Positions 32,172 to 45,470 of a stretch of DNA of 64,000 nt are shown piece after piece. The stretch spans positions 62,001-126,000 of the forward strand of contig JBBHKE010002950.1 in NCBI GenBank assembly GCA_037447655.1, written 5' to 3'. The DNA comes from Zygnema cylindricum. Lineage: Eukaryota; Streptophyta; Zygnematophyceae; Zygnematales; Zygnemataceae. Numbering within the stretch: position 1 is the stretch's first letter; each line of letters starts with the position of its first letter. A program made the position numbers and the translations under genes. Below the pieces are notes generated by a model, which saw nothing but the letters and a program-made list of their open reading frames with translations, had not been told where the DNA came from and searched no databases.

Positions 32172-33267
32172 AAATTGAAGGGAAAAGTAAAGCTGAAAGT
32201 GAAGTGAAGGAAAGCTGATGGTTATTCAAAAAAAAAAAAAAATACACTCTTAAAGAAGATAAGATTTTAAGTGAAAGAAAAAGTGGAAAATACTTAACTA
32301 GGCTAAGATAAGATTTACATTTACAGAAAATGCCAAAAAGTAATGCCAAAAATTGATGTCTAAAGAATTTGTAGAGTTTCTGGAGAGGTTGTTTTAGGGT
32401 TGGAAGAGTGCTATAAATATTTTGCCCACTCCTTTTTTTTTAGGGTTTCTAAAATTACATTTTTAGTGCATTCCAAAGAATACGATTGGTCAGTGGAGGA
32501 TAAAAAGAAGTACAGACCGTACGAATTGAAAAGATTGTTTCGTCGTAAAAAAAGATCGACCGAAAAAACTAAAATAAAAAACGATAAATGAAATAACGAG
32601 GTAACAAACCATTTAGTGCGAACGAATCAATCGCGACGAATTATATGTAGCGAACGCATTGAACGTTTGAAAAAGTCGTAGAAATCGTTAATGAATTTTC
32701 GTCCGTACTATTTCGTAAATATAAACAAGAATTAATTAAACATATACCGCAGTTTGTTCATATACCGTACAGTTCTCGTCTCTTTTCGTCGTAGTCCGTA
32801 CATTTTCGGTGAAATTTCGTACGTTTCTCGTAAAATTTCTGTTCAGACCGGACAGAAATTACTACGAAGTGCGCGTATCTTTTTGTCAAAGTCCGTACTT
32901 TTTTGTACAGAACCGTACATTTACCGTAAAATAACGTACATTTTTCGAAAATTGCCCGTTCAGTTTACCGGACAGAAAGTACATCGTGATTTTTTGCGAT
33001 TTTTTCAACAGTCACGAACTATACGTAGCAATCGGATAAAAGGAAAAAATCGCACGATTTGAACAACAACGCCGAAAAATCTAAGTAAAGATAAAAAGTA
33101 CCGGATTTTACGAATCATAATATATTTTTCGACCCTAAAGGAAACGAACTAAATTAAAAATTTGAAAAAAACAATCCGTACGATTGCAATTTAAAAGAAT
33201 TTCTCCAATTCGTACGATGTGTCACATCACTTACAGTATCCGAAGCAAATCTGGTACATCTATTTAA
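32172..33267. other. GTAC-rich non-coding DNA
   Basis: No gene recognised. The tetramer GTAC is very frequent in 32700-33060 (nine by eye in 360 bases). It may be a decayed transposon of the families seen to the right. Confidence 0.5.
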
Positions 33268-34172
33268 TAGTGTTGGGTATCGGGTAGTTTCATATCGCGA
33301 TAAGCTCGATATTCAATATATTGAATATCGATCGAGTAGAATCCTCGATATATCGTACCGAGACCAACATAAACCATCGCGATATATAGTATTTTTTGAA
33401 TTTAATATTTTATATAGTATGTTATTTTAGCTATAAAGACAAATTGTCTGATACGCGACGTACGACGTGATTTGCGTTCCGTGACTTAAAGGTAGACGCC
33501 GCAAAATGTAACCGACAAAAAGTACTAATACTGTAATTCACATAGTTATTTATTTGGGGTATGGTTGCATCAGGAGGTCTCTGTAATAGTACGGACAGCA
33601 AAAATTTTGTAATACAAAGGCCTCGGTTACATCGCGTAATTTTGTAATACAAAGGCCTCGGTTACATCGCGTATCGTCTGTAAACAAGTTTTACATACGA
33701 GTTTTAATTTGAGTGGTTCCTTGTAAGTTGACGATCAAATCTCTAAAATCGTCAAAGATTTGAAACCGACCATTTTCGTATAGAAATCCGTACTTGCGTA
33801 TTACGTACGTGTACTTCGCAAGTGTACGACGTCAATGTACCTTAGAGATCTCCTTCACTCTGCTGACTTTCAGGAAAAAACCGTACTTCTTTTCGGCAAA
33901 GATCTTACTGTCACCTTGTCCGAAGGCACGTGACTTTGGAGACCTGTGAAAAATTGCATTAGGGTGAACTTCCATTAGAGGAAAAGTGGGGTTGTTTACT
34001 GGATGCCGTACGATTTCGTACAGATTCGTACTATGTTTTTTTTTTGTCAGACAAAACATGACGAAACATGTCTACTGGATGGCTCCAATATTATAGGCGT
34101 AAATTTCGACCGTTGGATTTTCACTTTTTTTAGATTCGCGAAGCAATCACTTACATCGTCCAGTGTGAAGAG

Positions 34173-35262
<1,090 letters not shown>

Positions 35263-35981
35263 GTGAAGAGACTCTCCTCGAAAGGAGAGTTTCTTCACAC
35301 TGGTCGCGTACCATTGGTACACGTGAAAATTAGAAAAAAAATCCACCACGAATAGGCAATGTGAATTGAACACGTCGCACACACCATGTGCCTTCCGCCA
35401 CGGTGTATGAAGGTCGACCAAAATATCTTCGCACGCTCCTTCTGACATCCACTGACCTTAAAAGTTTGCGGCACCTTTTTGACATTCCGTTCCGAAATTT
35501 TGATTTTCAATTTCAAAATTAAAATCTGGTCGCAAAATTTTCGTACGAGTCATTAACTACCTCCACCCTTACAAATATTTCGTACATATTTTCAGCTTGA
35601 AGAATATTTCTAGATTTTAAGAATCTGAAAACTAACCTACGTGGCGCCAATCATAATTGAGAAACGATGTCTACTTGCACGACATAATGGAAATAGACGT
35701 ATCCGCATGTTTACTGGGACTGCCTAATAGAGAACAGGCCTTATTTTTTTTTTAAATGCCTCGATATATTGACGATACGATATATTGGTGATACATCGGC
35801 GATATATCACGATATTTTGATTTTCGATATAAATATTGCGTACCTGAAATTCGATATATATCGAATTTCGGAAAACGGTCCTCGATACCCAACACTACTA
35901 TTTAAGCATCTGAGCAACGATATAGATTTAAAATACACATAGATTTTTAACAGACGTACACGCACGGTATAGTACAGTACA

Positions 35982-36581
35982 GTACAGTACACCGTCGATC
36001 GTATTTAGCGTGTTGAACACTAATTCGGCGCCCCTAAATTTTGAGGGTTTTACCTAAAATAGGATAAACAATACTAATTCTTCCTTTACGCTAATTACGA
36101 GATGAACAATTAGTGTACACCATTTTAATTTATGTATGTTTTTATTAGTGTGGAGTAGGGAACGTGTCGGTTCGTATTAAAATGTACTTTTGAATTATAC
36201 AAGTACAGATATTTTTAAAAATATCTTCTATCACACAAAAAACTGCCCTGTGAATTAAAAGATTTCGTACCTGTACCTGTTTTAGTGTACATTTATTTGT
36301 CGCGTATTGCCTACACCCCTAAAAAACCGAAATTAGAGTTAGGAATTAATTACTGTGAAAGTATGAGACAGTGTACGAATTGTCAGAATTTGTACTTTTA
36401 CCTATATTACTGTTAATATTCTTCTCGACAAATCAGCTGTACCCATATTGGCGTTCGTTGAAAAATTAGAGTATAACTTTTTTTTCAAAAAAATTCTAAG
36501 TCAAAATTAGTGTACATGACACTAAATTATTCTACACACTAATAATTTCTACACGCTAAATACGATCGACGGTGTACTGTA
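35982..36581. mobile_element. GTACAGTACACCG-type MITE M3 (about 600 bp)
   Basis: Perfect terminal inverted repeats of about 28 bp (CACCGTCGATCGTATTTAGC at the left, its complement before CGGTGTACTG at the right). A right-end fragment with near-identical sequence recurs at 38165-38377. Confidence 0.9.
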
Positions 36582-36735
36582 CTGTAATTTAATAGTACTA
36601 ATATATTTCCGTGCTTGTTCTGACTGTACGGTCAGACACAAAAAATCTCTTGCGTCCATTTAATTTAAGCATGTGAGAAACGATATTGGTATAAAATACG
36701 CGTCCATTTTTAACAGACGTATACGCACGGAAAAA

Positions 36736-36966
36736 TACAGTACACCGTGAATCGCTATTAGCGTTAATGCTTTTTTACCGCTTAAAACATATTTTCTCCG
36801 TACACACTTATCAGATTTTCAGTTTGAGACCGCCAATTGGAAGCTGAGATTCTTACCTTTCAATTTCAACCGTCAGATCTACAATCTGACATGTGTGCAC
36901 GGAGAAAAAAACATTTTAAGTGGCAAAAAAATATTATCACTAATAGCGATATACGGTGTACTGTAC
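36736..36966. mobile_element. GTACAGTACACCG-type MITE M4 (230 bp)
   Basis: Same family and interior as M1 and M8. It sits at the equivalent site of the second tandem unit to that occupied by M3 in the first. Confidence 0.9.
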
Positions 36967-37200
36967 TTCAATAGTACTATCATATTTCCGTACTTTACCG
37001 ACTTTTACGGTCAGAAATAAAAATCTCTTTACGTCCATTTAATATTTTAATTTAAGCATGTAAGCAACGATGTAGATATAAAATACGCGTCCATTTTTCA
37101 TATACGTACAGTATAGTACGCACAGTCTTGTACAATACTGTATCGTACTGTAATAGTACTAAAAAAATTCGTACTTGTTCCAACTGTACGGTCAGAAATA

Positions 37201-37386
37201 ATAATTCCGTACATTCAAACCCTAAGAAAAACTGTACTTTTCTAAAAAGTTGCCAAAATCCAAACGGGACCTCAAAATCTTGTCTCTGTGAAACCCTAAT
37301 TTTCCTTTTCCCTCCTAAAAAAAACACAAAAACATCATTTTTTTTGTTTTTTTTTTTCATCTTTCTTCCATTCCTCTTCCTCTACA

Positions 37387-37417
<31 letters not shown>

Positions 37418-37676
37418 CCCCTTTATTCGATTGACAATACCTGTTTATCTCGCGGAAAATCCAAAATCTCTGTGGATTGTACCTAAAATCCAAACCTACT
37501 TCTCAATTCTCCCCCTCTCCCTCCCTCTCCCTCCCCCTCTCCCTCTCCCTCTCCCTTCCCCTTCCCCGTCTTTCTTCTCTCCTCTCATTCCCTCTCCCTC
37601 CTCCCTCCCTCCCTCCCTCCCCCTTGTCTCTCAGCCTGCCACGGGTCAGCCCCGCCTGCCCCGTGACCTCAGCCCT
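37201..37676 (+). promoter_or_regulatory. Pyrimidine-rich upstream region of the SnRK1 beta gene
   Basis: CT-rich blocks at 37388-37421 and 37503-37625 lead into the start codon. Long CT tracts are common in plant 5' leaders. No start upstream of 37677 gives a family-like N-terminus. Confidence 0.55.
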
Positions 37677-37808
37677 ATGGGCAACGCGGCGGTGGGCGGC
37701 ACCAAGGGGCGGGCGGCGGCACATGCTGACGTCAGCGTGGGCATGGCGCCAAGTCCGCCGGATTCTCCGGGAAGCGCAGCGAGGAGCCCACTCATGTTCA
37801 CGCCGCAG
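37677..37808 (+). CDS. SnRK1 (AMPK/SNF1) beta regulatory subunit, first exon
   Basis: Beta subunits scaffold the plant SnRK1 energy-sensing kinase and place it at membranes or in the nucleus. The exon codes 44 residues starting MGNAAVGGTKGRAAAHADVS, with the N-myristoylation context M-G-N, and ending SPPDSPGSAARSPLMFTPQ. That end resembles the SPPGSPARSP-FAPQ stretch of Arabidopsis AKIN-beta1, where exon 1 also stops before the carbohydrate-binding (CBM48) domain; this comparison is from memory. The donor is GTAGGG (37809). The exon is about 70 percent GC, unlike its surroundings. No CBM48 or C-terminal ASC exon is visible in the remaining 26 kb of the window. A scaffold gap lies 116 bases downstream, so the gene is probably cut by the assembly. 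Confidence 0.82.
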
Positions 37809-37812
37809 GTAG

Positions 37813-37816
<4 letters not shown>

Positions 37817-37858
<42 letters not shown>

Positions 37859-37934
37859 ACTCTCTCACTCTCTCTCTCTCTCACTCTCTCTCTCTCTCTC
37901 TCTCTCACACACTCTCTCTCTCTCNNNNNNNNNN
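37817..37934. repeat. (CT)n microsatellite and 10-N assembly gap
   Basis: TC repeats with CACTCT variants run up to ten N at 37925-37934. The join beyond is unproven, so sequence on its two sides may not be adjacent in the genome. Confidence 0.98.
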
Positions 37935-38164
37935 TATACCCATGTCGACTAAACAGCTCTCCTATAAGTGTCATTATATCCATTTTCATGTTTAAGACTG
38001 TTAAGCATGTGACAACGTATGAAAGTGTCATTAATTAAGGATTGAGATTAAAGCCAAAAAATCCCCACATCCGTTATGCGCTGTTTATTTACATGTGATT
38101 TTGTCCATGTCCATGCTTTAGAAAATTAAGTGTCCCGTCAAAAAACACACTATCTTCTATAAAA

Positions 38165-38377
38165 ATTTTTAGTGTACGAATTGTCAGAATTTGTACTTTT
38201 ACCTATATTACTGTGAATATCCTCTCGACAAATCAGCTGTACCCATATTGGCGTTCGTTGAAAAATTAGTGTATAACTTTTTTATCAAAAAAATTCTAAG
38301 TCAAAATTAGTGTGCATGACACTAAATTATTCTACACACTAATAATTTCTACACGCTAAATACGATCGACGGTGTAC
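38165..38377. mobile_element. Right-end fragment of an M3-like MITE
   Basis: Near-identical to 36370-36575 (GTACGAATTGTCAGAATTTG to CGATCGACGGTGTAC). The left part is missing. Confidence 0.88.
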
Positions 38378-41300
38378 CGAACAAAACAAAACATAATTGA
38401 CGCGAACCGAACAAAACATTTGACGGCGCGATTTCGGCCGACGCCGATTCGCCCAATATCCTAACATTTCGCTGTCAATGTAAGAATGTTGATTTGTAGA
38501 TATGTGGCTCGATTTCGTTGCGCATGACGGCGCGCATTTTTTTCATTTAATTTCAATTAATATTTTTACGCCGGTTCGTTTTATTATACAGTACAAAGTT
38601 TATTTCGTTTCGTGCATTTTAATAATTCCGTACAAGACTTATGGTACTTCAGTTTAAAGAGGTTTCGTTTCACTTTGCGTCTAAGGGTGACGTTCCATCA
38701 GGCGAAAAGTGGCGTAGTTTACAGAAATCTGCGACCCTCCGTACCAAATCGTACTGCCTATTTTGTTTTTATTCGAAAAACAACATTCCAGAGAATCTTG
38801 GCGATACTCTCCAAAGGTCTTGGAGGTAATACTGGCCGTCGGATGTTCATCTGCGACGAGTTTGCTTCATTTATTTCTGTAAATATCAACCCACCTCGAG
38901 GAGGTGGGTTGGCAGATACAGAAAAAAAAAATCGTGACACGCTAGACGATTAAGCTACGTGTCATGATGAAAAACCAACGAAAAATCTTAAAATTTGCAC
39001 ATGACACGCGCTTTCCAAAGTAGAACCGAAAATAAAAACGAAATTTCATAACATTCCCTCGTCACTCTATTTTCAGTGACTATTGTTCGTCACACTATTT
39101 CTCTCAAGGGAATTTCGTTTTGTTCGAAAAATGAAACCCTAAAAAATGAGCAAGCGTACAGACTGGCGTCTGCGAAAAGTATAAAAAGTTTTGTCGTATG
39201 ATTACTTCGTACACAGGTACATGGTACGCAAGTCAAGATTTGAAGTTAAGTTTGTCGGTGCTAAAAATATGAAAGATATTCAATATCGGATCGTAGCTTG
39301 CGTGGCGCCATTCAATTTAGAACATGTGGCTTACAAACTCTACGTGATAGAACATCGACCCAATCGACCCGCTCTGTAGAGTTTGTCGTACAATTACAAA
39401 AACGTATGATGGAACTTCACCCTAAGTTCAATGTAACGCTTAGACGATTAAATTACAATTTTGCGGCTAAGGGTGCGTCTCCATGTGCCTAAGTAAGGGT
39501 TTTTTTCGGTCGATTTCCTGTAAAACTTAGAGCCGTACCGCGTAAGTTTAACCGTACAAAAAAATAGAGAAAATGAGAAGTACATTTGCGTCATCATCGA
39601 ATTTAAGATGTACTACATGTTGTCGTTTTGTGTTCTTCGACCCACGGCCACGCCAAAAAACGTCATCTTCAAACTTTTCTTTAAAACACAAGAAGATGTG
39701 TTTTAAAACAAAGAATTTTTGAAAAACAAATAGACACACGTAATCTCACGTGTAATTTTTTTTTATGAAATTTCAAAAGAATTCAAGCGACGACGAAAAG
39801 TGCACGATCCGCTATGTTTTGTCCGTTTGCGTTTAGGTACGACAAAGTAAAGTACACAATTTGTTAGGTTTTGTCTGTTTGCGCTTGGTACGGATTTTAT
39901 TTCGCCAGGGGTCTCAAGATCCGATGCCATTTCACGTCGAGCGGACAAGAGACGCAAAGGCAAAGTGTATCTTCTTCAACCGTGAAACGACACAGGCTGG
40001 ATGGCGGTACATCTACAATGTCACCAAAAGTCATGCGACATCACAAGCAATTACAAAAATAGCGTGCGTCATCACAGATTGTACATGTCGACAGCCGTCA
40101 CGGGCATTGTCGACGTATACAATCGTCACGCCCTTAAGTGACAACTTTGTTTGGTACTCATAGGGACACTTGAAACCCGGGTCCGCCGGATCTGCGCTAA
40201 AAAACAAAGTAAATTCTCTAAGTTTTAAGTACATGGCGACCCACCCTAAGTGCTCTCACCGTGGGGCTCATGTAACGACAAAAAGTGACTGTCTGCAACA
40301 CTTTTGTTTACATGTGGTTGCTGCAGTTTTGTTACCGTAAACGTTCGCCGGCCGTGTGAATTTTTAATTTTATTATTAACTTTCGCAAGCGCGGCAAAAT
40401 TTTAAGCGGTTGACACAATATTTTGAAAGTCAAAGTTGTCCAAGCGATTGACCGTCAAATTTGTACTCAACGGTACTTTAATTGTACCAATATGTACTTC
40501 AAACGTACATTTTTTGACAAAATGACGTAAGTGACTGTGCACAACCAAACCAGTCACTGTCATGATCAATTCCCTTAAAGTAAACCATCAAAGTACAAAA
40601 CTTGATCGAAAAGGAAAATTGTCCACTCCCATTAATGGCTAGAAAAAGTGAAACATTGCGCTAAAATATTCCGGAAATTCCGGAAGTGTAGGGATTTCGT
40701 ATAATAGAGTGACGAGATACGGATGGAAAAGTTCGGACGCTCGTTTTTTGTGAATCGAATCTTTGAAATGGACGGTCGGGAGCGTCGGAGCGGATTTTTT
40801 GTCGTTTTCTGTGTGGAAATTGTAGGTCAACATCGTACCAGTTTTCAACTCCTCTGACTCACTCTGGATATGGAACACGTGGCAAAACAACAAAACAGAT
40901 TGTCCCAAAAGTACAATCTTCCAGAATTTGTAAAACTGCCACGCCGCCGTTTTTTTCGCCGTGAGAAGATTCTCAAATCTGTACTTTCTGACCTGTTAGA
41001 ATGTACAGTGAGAATTGTACTTTCGAGATGGTACAAAAAACAGCCAAATTTTCTAAATGGATCGCCGAAAGAATAAAGACCTCGAAGTCCATAATGGAGT
41101 CCAACAATGACCGTACACATCCGGGCAGAAAAAAAGAACAAAAGAAAATTGTACTTTTGTAATGTCAAGTCAATAGAGTTCGATAATAGTGTGGTGAAAA
41201 AGTAAAAAAAAAAAGTCACATAATAAATAAATAATGTTTCAATTAACTGAGATTTTTTTAAATTTTATATGAAAGGCCAGAAGTACATCAATCGCTGCGT

Positions 41301-41728
41301 TTTCGCACTATTCGTACTTTTTGAAAACATGACTGACGCGAATCCGTATCCCGTAAATTCCGCTGACTAGAAGCTCAATTTTGGACGGACTCGAAATCAA
41401 TGATTGGACCAAATCTGTGTCCCAAAGAGTGGACGACGCGGTGCGATAAAAACAACAAAATAAAATAAATAGTCGTACTGGACAGAAAATACGACCACTA
41501 TGGAACCATATTTTTTCAAGCTGCCCGAATCACTGAAGATCATACGGAAACCGTACTTATTTTCCTCAAATATCAACTTGCGCTCAACTTGTGTCAAGCG
41601 AGCCATGAATTGATCCGTACGAAAAAAGGTCTAAAATAAAGGACTTTCCCGTGCATAAAACATAAAGTTAATGCCTGTACTTTCTTGAAAAGTACGAATT
41701 TTGGGCTTCAGTCCCTGTACTGTCGACT
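38378..41728. other. GTAC-rich non-coding DNA
   Basis: No supported gene. Two places share GCGxCTAAGGGTGxxxxTCC (about 38678 and 39465), which suggests more short dispersed repeats. A palindromic CCACCTCGAGGAGGTGG is at 38891-38907. Reading frames are short and lack motifs. Confidence 0.5.
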
Positions 41729-42731
41729 GTACAGTACACCACCAATCGCTATTAGCGTACAGGTTTCTTTAGCGTATAGGAATAATTACAGTGATTTACG
41801 CTAATTAGGAATTTAAAAAAAAAAAAAAAAAACATACATTCTAATTGTTTTCTAATGCTAATTTGGGTCTTTGAAAAAAATAAATGTCGGTCGCAAACAT
41901 GTTACACTAATATAGGTATTTGTTCAAAATCTGACAAATCGTACACACATCGTACGTTCACACAGTCGAAACGTGGTTGTTGGACGTAGTGTTGGGTATC
42001 GGGTAGTTTCATATCGCGATAATTTCGATATTCGATATATCGAATATCGATCGAGCAGATTCCTCGATATATCGTACCGGGACCAACATAAATTATCGCG
42101 ATATATATCGCAAAAATTGCATAACCGTACAGTAAGAGTACGGAAAACCGTACGGAGAATCGTACGAAGAATCGTACGGATATTTTGCCCCCTCCCCACT
42201 GAGCGCTTGGGGGAGGGGGGGGGGGGGGGGGTTTGAAAAAAAAATCTAAAATTATCATTTTCGATATATTGTCGATACGATATATCGGCGATATATCGGC
42301 GATATATCATGATAATTTGAAATTCCATATATCGAAGCGATATATTGAATATCGGATACATGAAATTCGATATATATCGAATATCGGCAATGGGTCCTCG
42401 ATACCCAACACTAGTTGGACGAATATGTGCGAACGTGACAACCCGATTTATCCCCATTTTAGAGCGCATATTCTCATGCATCCGCTGTTACTAAAACTCA
42501 TTAGTTGTACATTTTTCACTTAAAAAGGTACAATTTTGTACAGTCTGACACTTACCATACACCACACTATTTAAATGCCAACGTACTTTCGTTTTTAAGC
42601 TAATTGGACAAAAAACCCTAAATGGCGTAAAGGAAAAAACATAATAATTTATGCTATTTAAGAATTTGGAAAAAAAAAAGCGGGACCAAATTAGCGTTCA
42701 ATACGCTAATACCTATTGGCGGTGTACAGTA
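41729..42731. mobile_element. GTACAGTACACC-type MITE M5 carrying H3
   Basis: Left end GTACAGTACACCACCAATCG, right end complementary (TATTGGCGGTGTACAGTAC). The hAT-type MITE H3 is inserted within it. Confidence 0.8.
41987..42413. mobile_element. hAT-type MITE H3 (427 bp)
   Basis: Perfect 15-bp TIR TAGTGTTGGGTATCG and perfect 8-bp duplication GTTGGACG (41979-41986, 42414-42421). It contains a G-run (about 42211-42231) and many ATATCG motifs. This is the best-preserved member of the family in the window. Confidence 0.96.
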
Positions 42732-43235
42732 CATTGCGCATCGTAATTAGAGTAAAGAAAAAATTAGAGGGAAAAAGGTAAAAAAAATGATTAGAGATAT
42801 CAACTCTAATTTGTGAGATAGAACTTTTTCAAAAAGGAAATTAACTCTAATTTTTTCAATAACTATGATATGGGCGCTAAATATATCCACTTTAAATTAA
42901 GTACAAGTACAGAATCAGATAGAACGTACAGTTTCACGTCATTATGACGTTTGCATTATGCAGTTTGTTAAAACGCAGCTACATGAAAACGGCCTGTACT
43001 AAATCATTATTTGTACTTTTTTACTTTATAAAGTACAGTTTTGCACGGTCAAACACTGACCGTACGCCACACTATTGAAAACGACACTGTATTAGAGTGA
43101 TTAACGCTCATTCAAAAAAAAACCTTAAATAACGTAAAGAATAATTTAAAATAATGTACTTTATTTATAGTGATAGAGTCAAAATTTGGGGTGACGAAAT
43201 TAGCGTACATAACTTTAATTACGATTCGCTGGGTA
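42724..43235. mobile_element. MITE-like element M7
   Basis: Ends GCGCATCGTAATTAGAG (left) and TTTAATTACGATTCGC (right) are imperfect inverted repeats related to the other GTACACCG-type elements. Confidence 0.55.
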
Positions 43236-43242
43236 TTGTACA

Positions 43243-43456
43243 ATACAGTACACCGCGAATCGTTATTAGCGTTATGAACTCTATATCGGCACCCCAAAAT
43301 TTTGACATTAATACCTTAAATAGAATAAACTACACTATTTAAGGTCGTGGACCATAATCTGCCACGTCTCCTGGCACTAAATTAGAATGAATGACGCTAA
43401 TTTTTTCTTTACACTAATAATTTCTCAACGCTAATAACGATGCGCGGTGTACAGTA
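43243..43456. mobile_element. GTACAGTACACCG-type MITE M6
   Basis: Left TACAGTACACCGCGAATCGT, right ACGATGCGCGGTGTACAGTA. The interior AAGGTCGTGGACCATAATCT, CTGCCACGTCTC, GGCACTAAATTAGAAT also occurs in M2 (about 34285-34330). Confidence 0.85.
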
Positions 43457-43461
43457 CATTA

Positions 43462-44633
43462 TGTTGGTTTGAAAAGTTAGTTTCGTGCGTGCGTGTCGTT
43501 TCGTGCGTACATAATGTTTCGTGGGTACTCTAATACTATCTTGATTTACTGTGGAGGTTCGAATTGATTTGCGAATTGGAGGAGTAATGGTACTAATTGT
43601 TTTGGGATGTACGTAATTATTTGAGTGGCGCGAACGAAACGTAAGGAAAGGTACGAAATATGCAAATGTATGGCGGATCGCAAAGCGATCCGATTTGGAA
43701 TATTTTGAAAATGTACCCCGCGGGTACGGACTAATTTGGATGAGGTGACGTCAGTTCGTCATGTGGATTATGTGACCACACGTCACGACATCAAGAATGC
43801 CGAATAAGAGCTACGGACGGCAGCGCCATCAGTTTGATGATCATTTTGGTGAGGGACGCGAAATCGCGTCCATCACATTATATTTATTTTGGACGGTCAA
43901 GATTCGTTTGACAAAATTCTTAAGGCTGTAGCGGCGCCGTCAGTTTGGTCATTTCGGTGAGGGACGCGAAATCGCGTTCATCACATGATATATATTCTGG
44001 ACGGTTCAGATTCGTTTGATGAAATTCGAAAGGTTTGTAAATATTTGCAACAATGTTTTGTCCTATGTGTATTAGGTCTTAGTGTAGATCAATTAATTCT
44101 GACACGTTACAAAGTATTCGGGTTACGTACGGCTGGTATGCCTCCGTACAGTTAGTAGTAAGCTGTAGTGTATATTTGTAGGACTTAGGAACTTTTTGGA
44201 CAGAAACTGTTTTCTGCTCCTTTTTGGGAATTTCAACTGAGGATTTCTCTCAGATGTATTGGCAGAATTATCTGAAATTTTGCATGTGTGTTCCTCCTTG
44301 TATTGGTAATATTTTGGAAAATTATCAGACCTATTGTGTCTCTGGTTTGCTTGGGGATTTATTGTGAAGTTGGTCAGATTTATCAAAGTTCTGGCAGGCT
44401 GTTTGGCAGGCTGTTTTTCTGCAACTTTGACTGAGTGTTGCGATTATTCGGTTTGGTATTGTTATATGAAAATTGGTGGGAATACTAATTGGCCTAAGAA
44501 CTATCTGGTTGAGTAGTTTCAGCGTGGTTTGGTTATTCTGTAGAATTCTGAGTGGAATCAAAGGAGGCTGTTTTGGGGTAGTCTGTGCTGCTTCCGAGGG
44601 TACATTCATGGCTAAAAAGGACTATGAACAACA
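43462..44633 (+). mobile_element. Solo LTR D1 (1172 bp)
   Basis: Begins TGTTGGTTTG, ends GAACAACA, flanked by the perfect 5-bp duplication CATTA (43457-43461 and 44634-44638). Inside are a stem-loop GGATCGC-AAA-GCGATCC (about 43676-43692) and a tandem duplication of about 112 bp, each unit holding the hairpin GACGCG-AAAT-CGCGT (about 43857 and 43968). No internal region follows, so it is a recombination product. Confidence 0.93.
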
Positions 44634-44684
44634 CATTACTGTACTGTACTGTACTGCATTGTATTGTACCGTACTATAATGTAA

Positions 44685-44880
44685 AGTACACCGTGAATCG
44701 CTATTAGTGTTAATGTTTTTTCTGCCACTTAAAACATCGCTTCTCCATACACACTTGTCCGCTTCTCAATTTGAGATCGCCAATCAGAAGCTGAGAATGT
44801 TACCTTTATCTCGCAACCGTCAGATTCATAATCGGACAAGTGTATACGGAGAAAGTATGTTTTAAGTTGCAAAAAAACCT
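44685..44880. mobile_element. GTACAGTACACCG-type MITE M8, right end replaced
   Basis: Left end AGTACACCGTGAATCGCTAT and the M1/M4 interior. Near AAAAAAACCT the right terminus gives way to the next element, M9. Confidence 0.82.
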
Positions 44881-45375
44881 CACCGTGAATCGCTATTAGC
44901 GTAATGAAATAGATAGTTTAATGAAACAATTAGTGTTATTTACGCTAATTGGAAATTTCAATTGTTTCCAAAAAAATATTTATTCTAATTTATCGTTAAC
45001 TCTGATTTTTAAACAGCTTTGTAATAATTGTCGGCGCACACTAATATATGTGCATGTTCAAAATTGTTCAAATCGTGTGCCGTCGCGTTTTTGTGACATC
45101 CGCGTCATTTTTTTTAGAGCACATTTACATGCGCGCGCATTAGCGTAAATATTTTTTCTGTACTTTTATACTTGAAAAAGTACAAAATAATACGGATTTA
45201 ATAGTCCGTACACCACACTATTTAGAAGGGCACTATATTACAGTTATGAACCTTATTAGGTGGGGTACATCAAATAACGTTTAGAAACATTTAGAATGAT
45301 TAATTCTATTTGGAATTTTGCCTAAAAAAACCGGGTACTTGAATTAGAGTAATGAACGCTAATAGCGATTCACGG
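44881..45375. mobile_element. GTACAGTACACCG-type MITE M9
   Basis: Inverted ends CACCGTGAATCGCTATTAGC at the left and GCTAATAGCGATTCACGGTG at the right. The interior differs from M8. Confidence 0.85.
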
Positions 45376-45377
45376 TG

Positions 45378-45470
45378 TAGTGTTGTGTATCGGTAATGAT
45401 TTGCTGATAACCGATACGGGTTTTTTTTAGGTTTGCCGATAATCGATATATTGGTACGATATATCGCTAT
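45378..45470. mobile_element. hAT-type element H4, left fragment
   Basis: Begins TAGTGTTGTGTATCGGTAAT and carries the ATATCG-rich interior. It is cut at the LTR of the minus-strand copia element; its other end is not present next to 48360. Confidence 0.75.

Larger units (their letters stand above)
35901..37200. repeat. Three tandem units of about 150 bp, two interrupted by MITEs
   Basis: Each unit has a left half (TTTAAGCATGTGAGCAACGAT ... CGTCCATTTTTAACAGACGTA) and a right half (AATAGTACTA, TTCCGTACTTGT, ACGGTCAGAAATAA). Halves are at 35901-35981 + 36582-36655, 36656-36735 + 36967-37036, and 37037-37200 uninterrupted. Confidence 0.8.

Noticed and set aside
37128-37676. N-terminal extension of the SnRK1 beta reading frame back to 37128
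   Set aside because: The extension translates CT-rich leader into S/L/P repeats. The family starts with the myristoylation motif MGN at 37677.
39191-40163. Several frames of 60-100 codons between 38.6 and 40.2 kb
   Set aside because: No recognisable motifs, no splice consistency, and the region is GTAC-rich repeat-like DNA.
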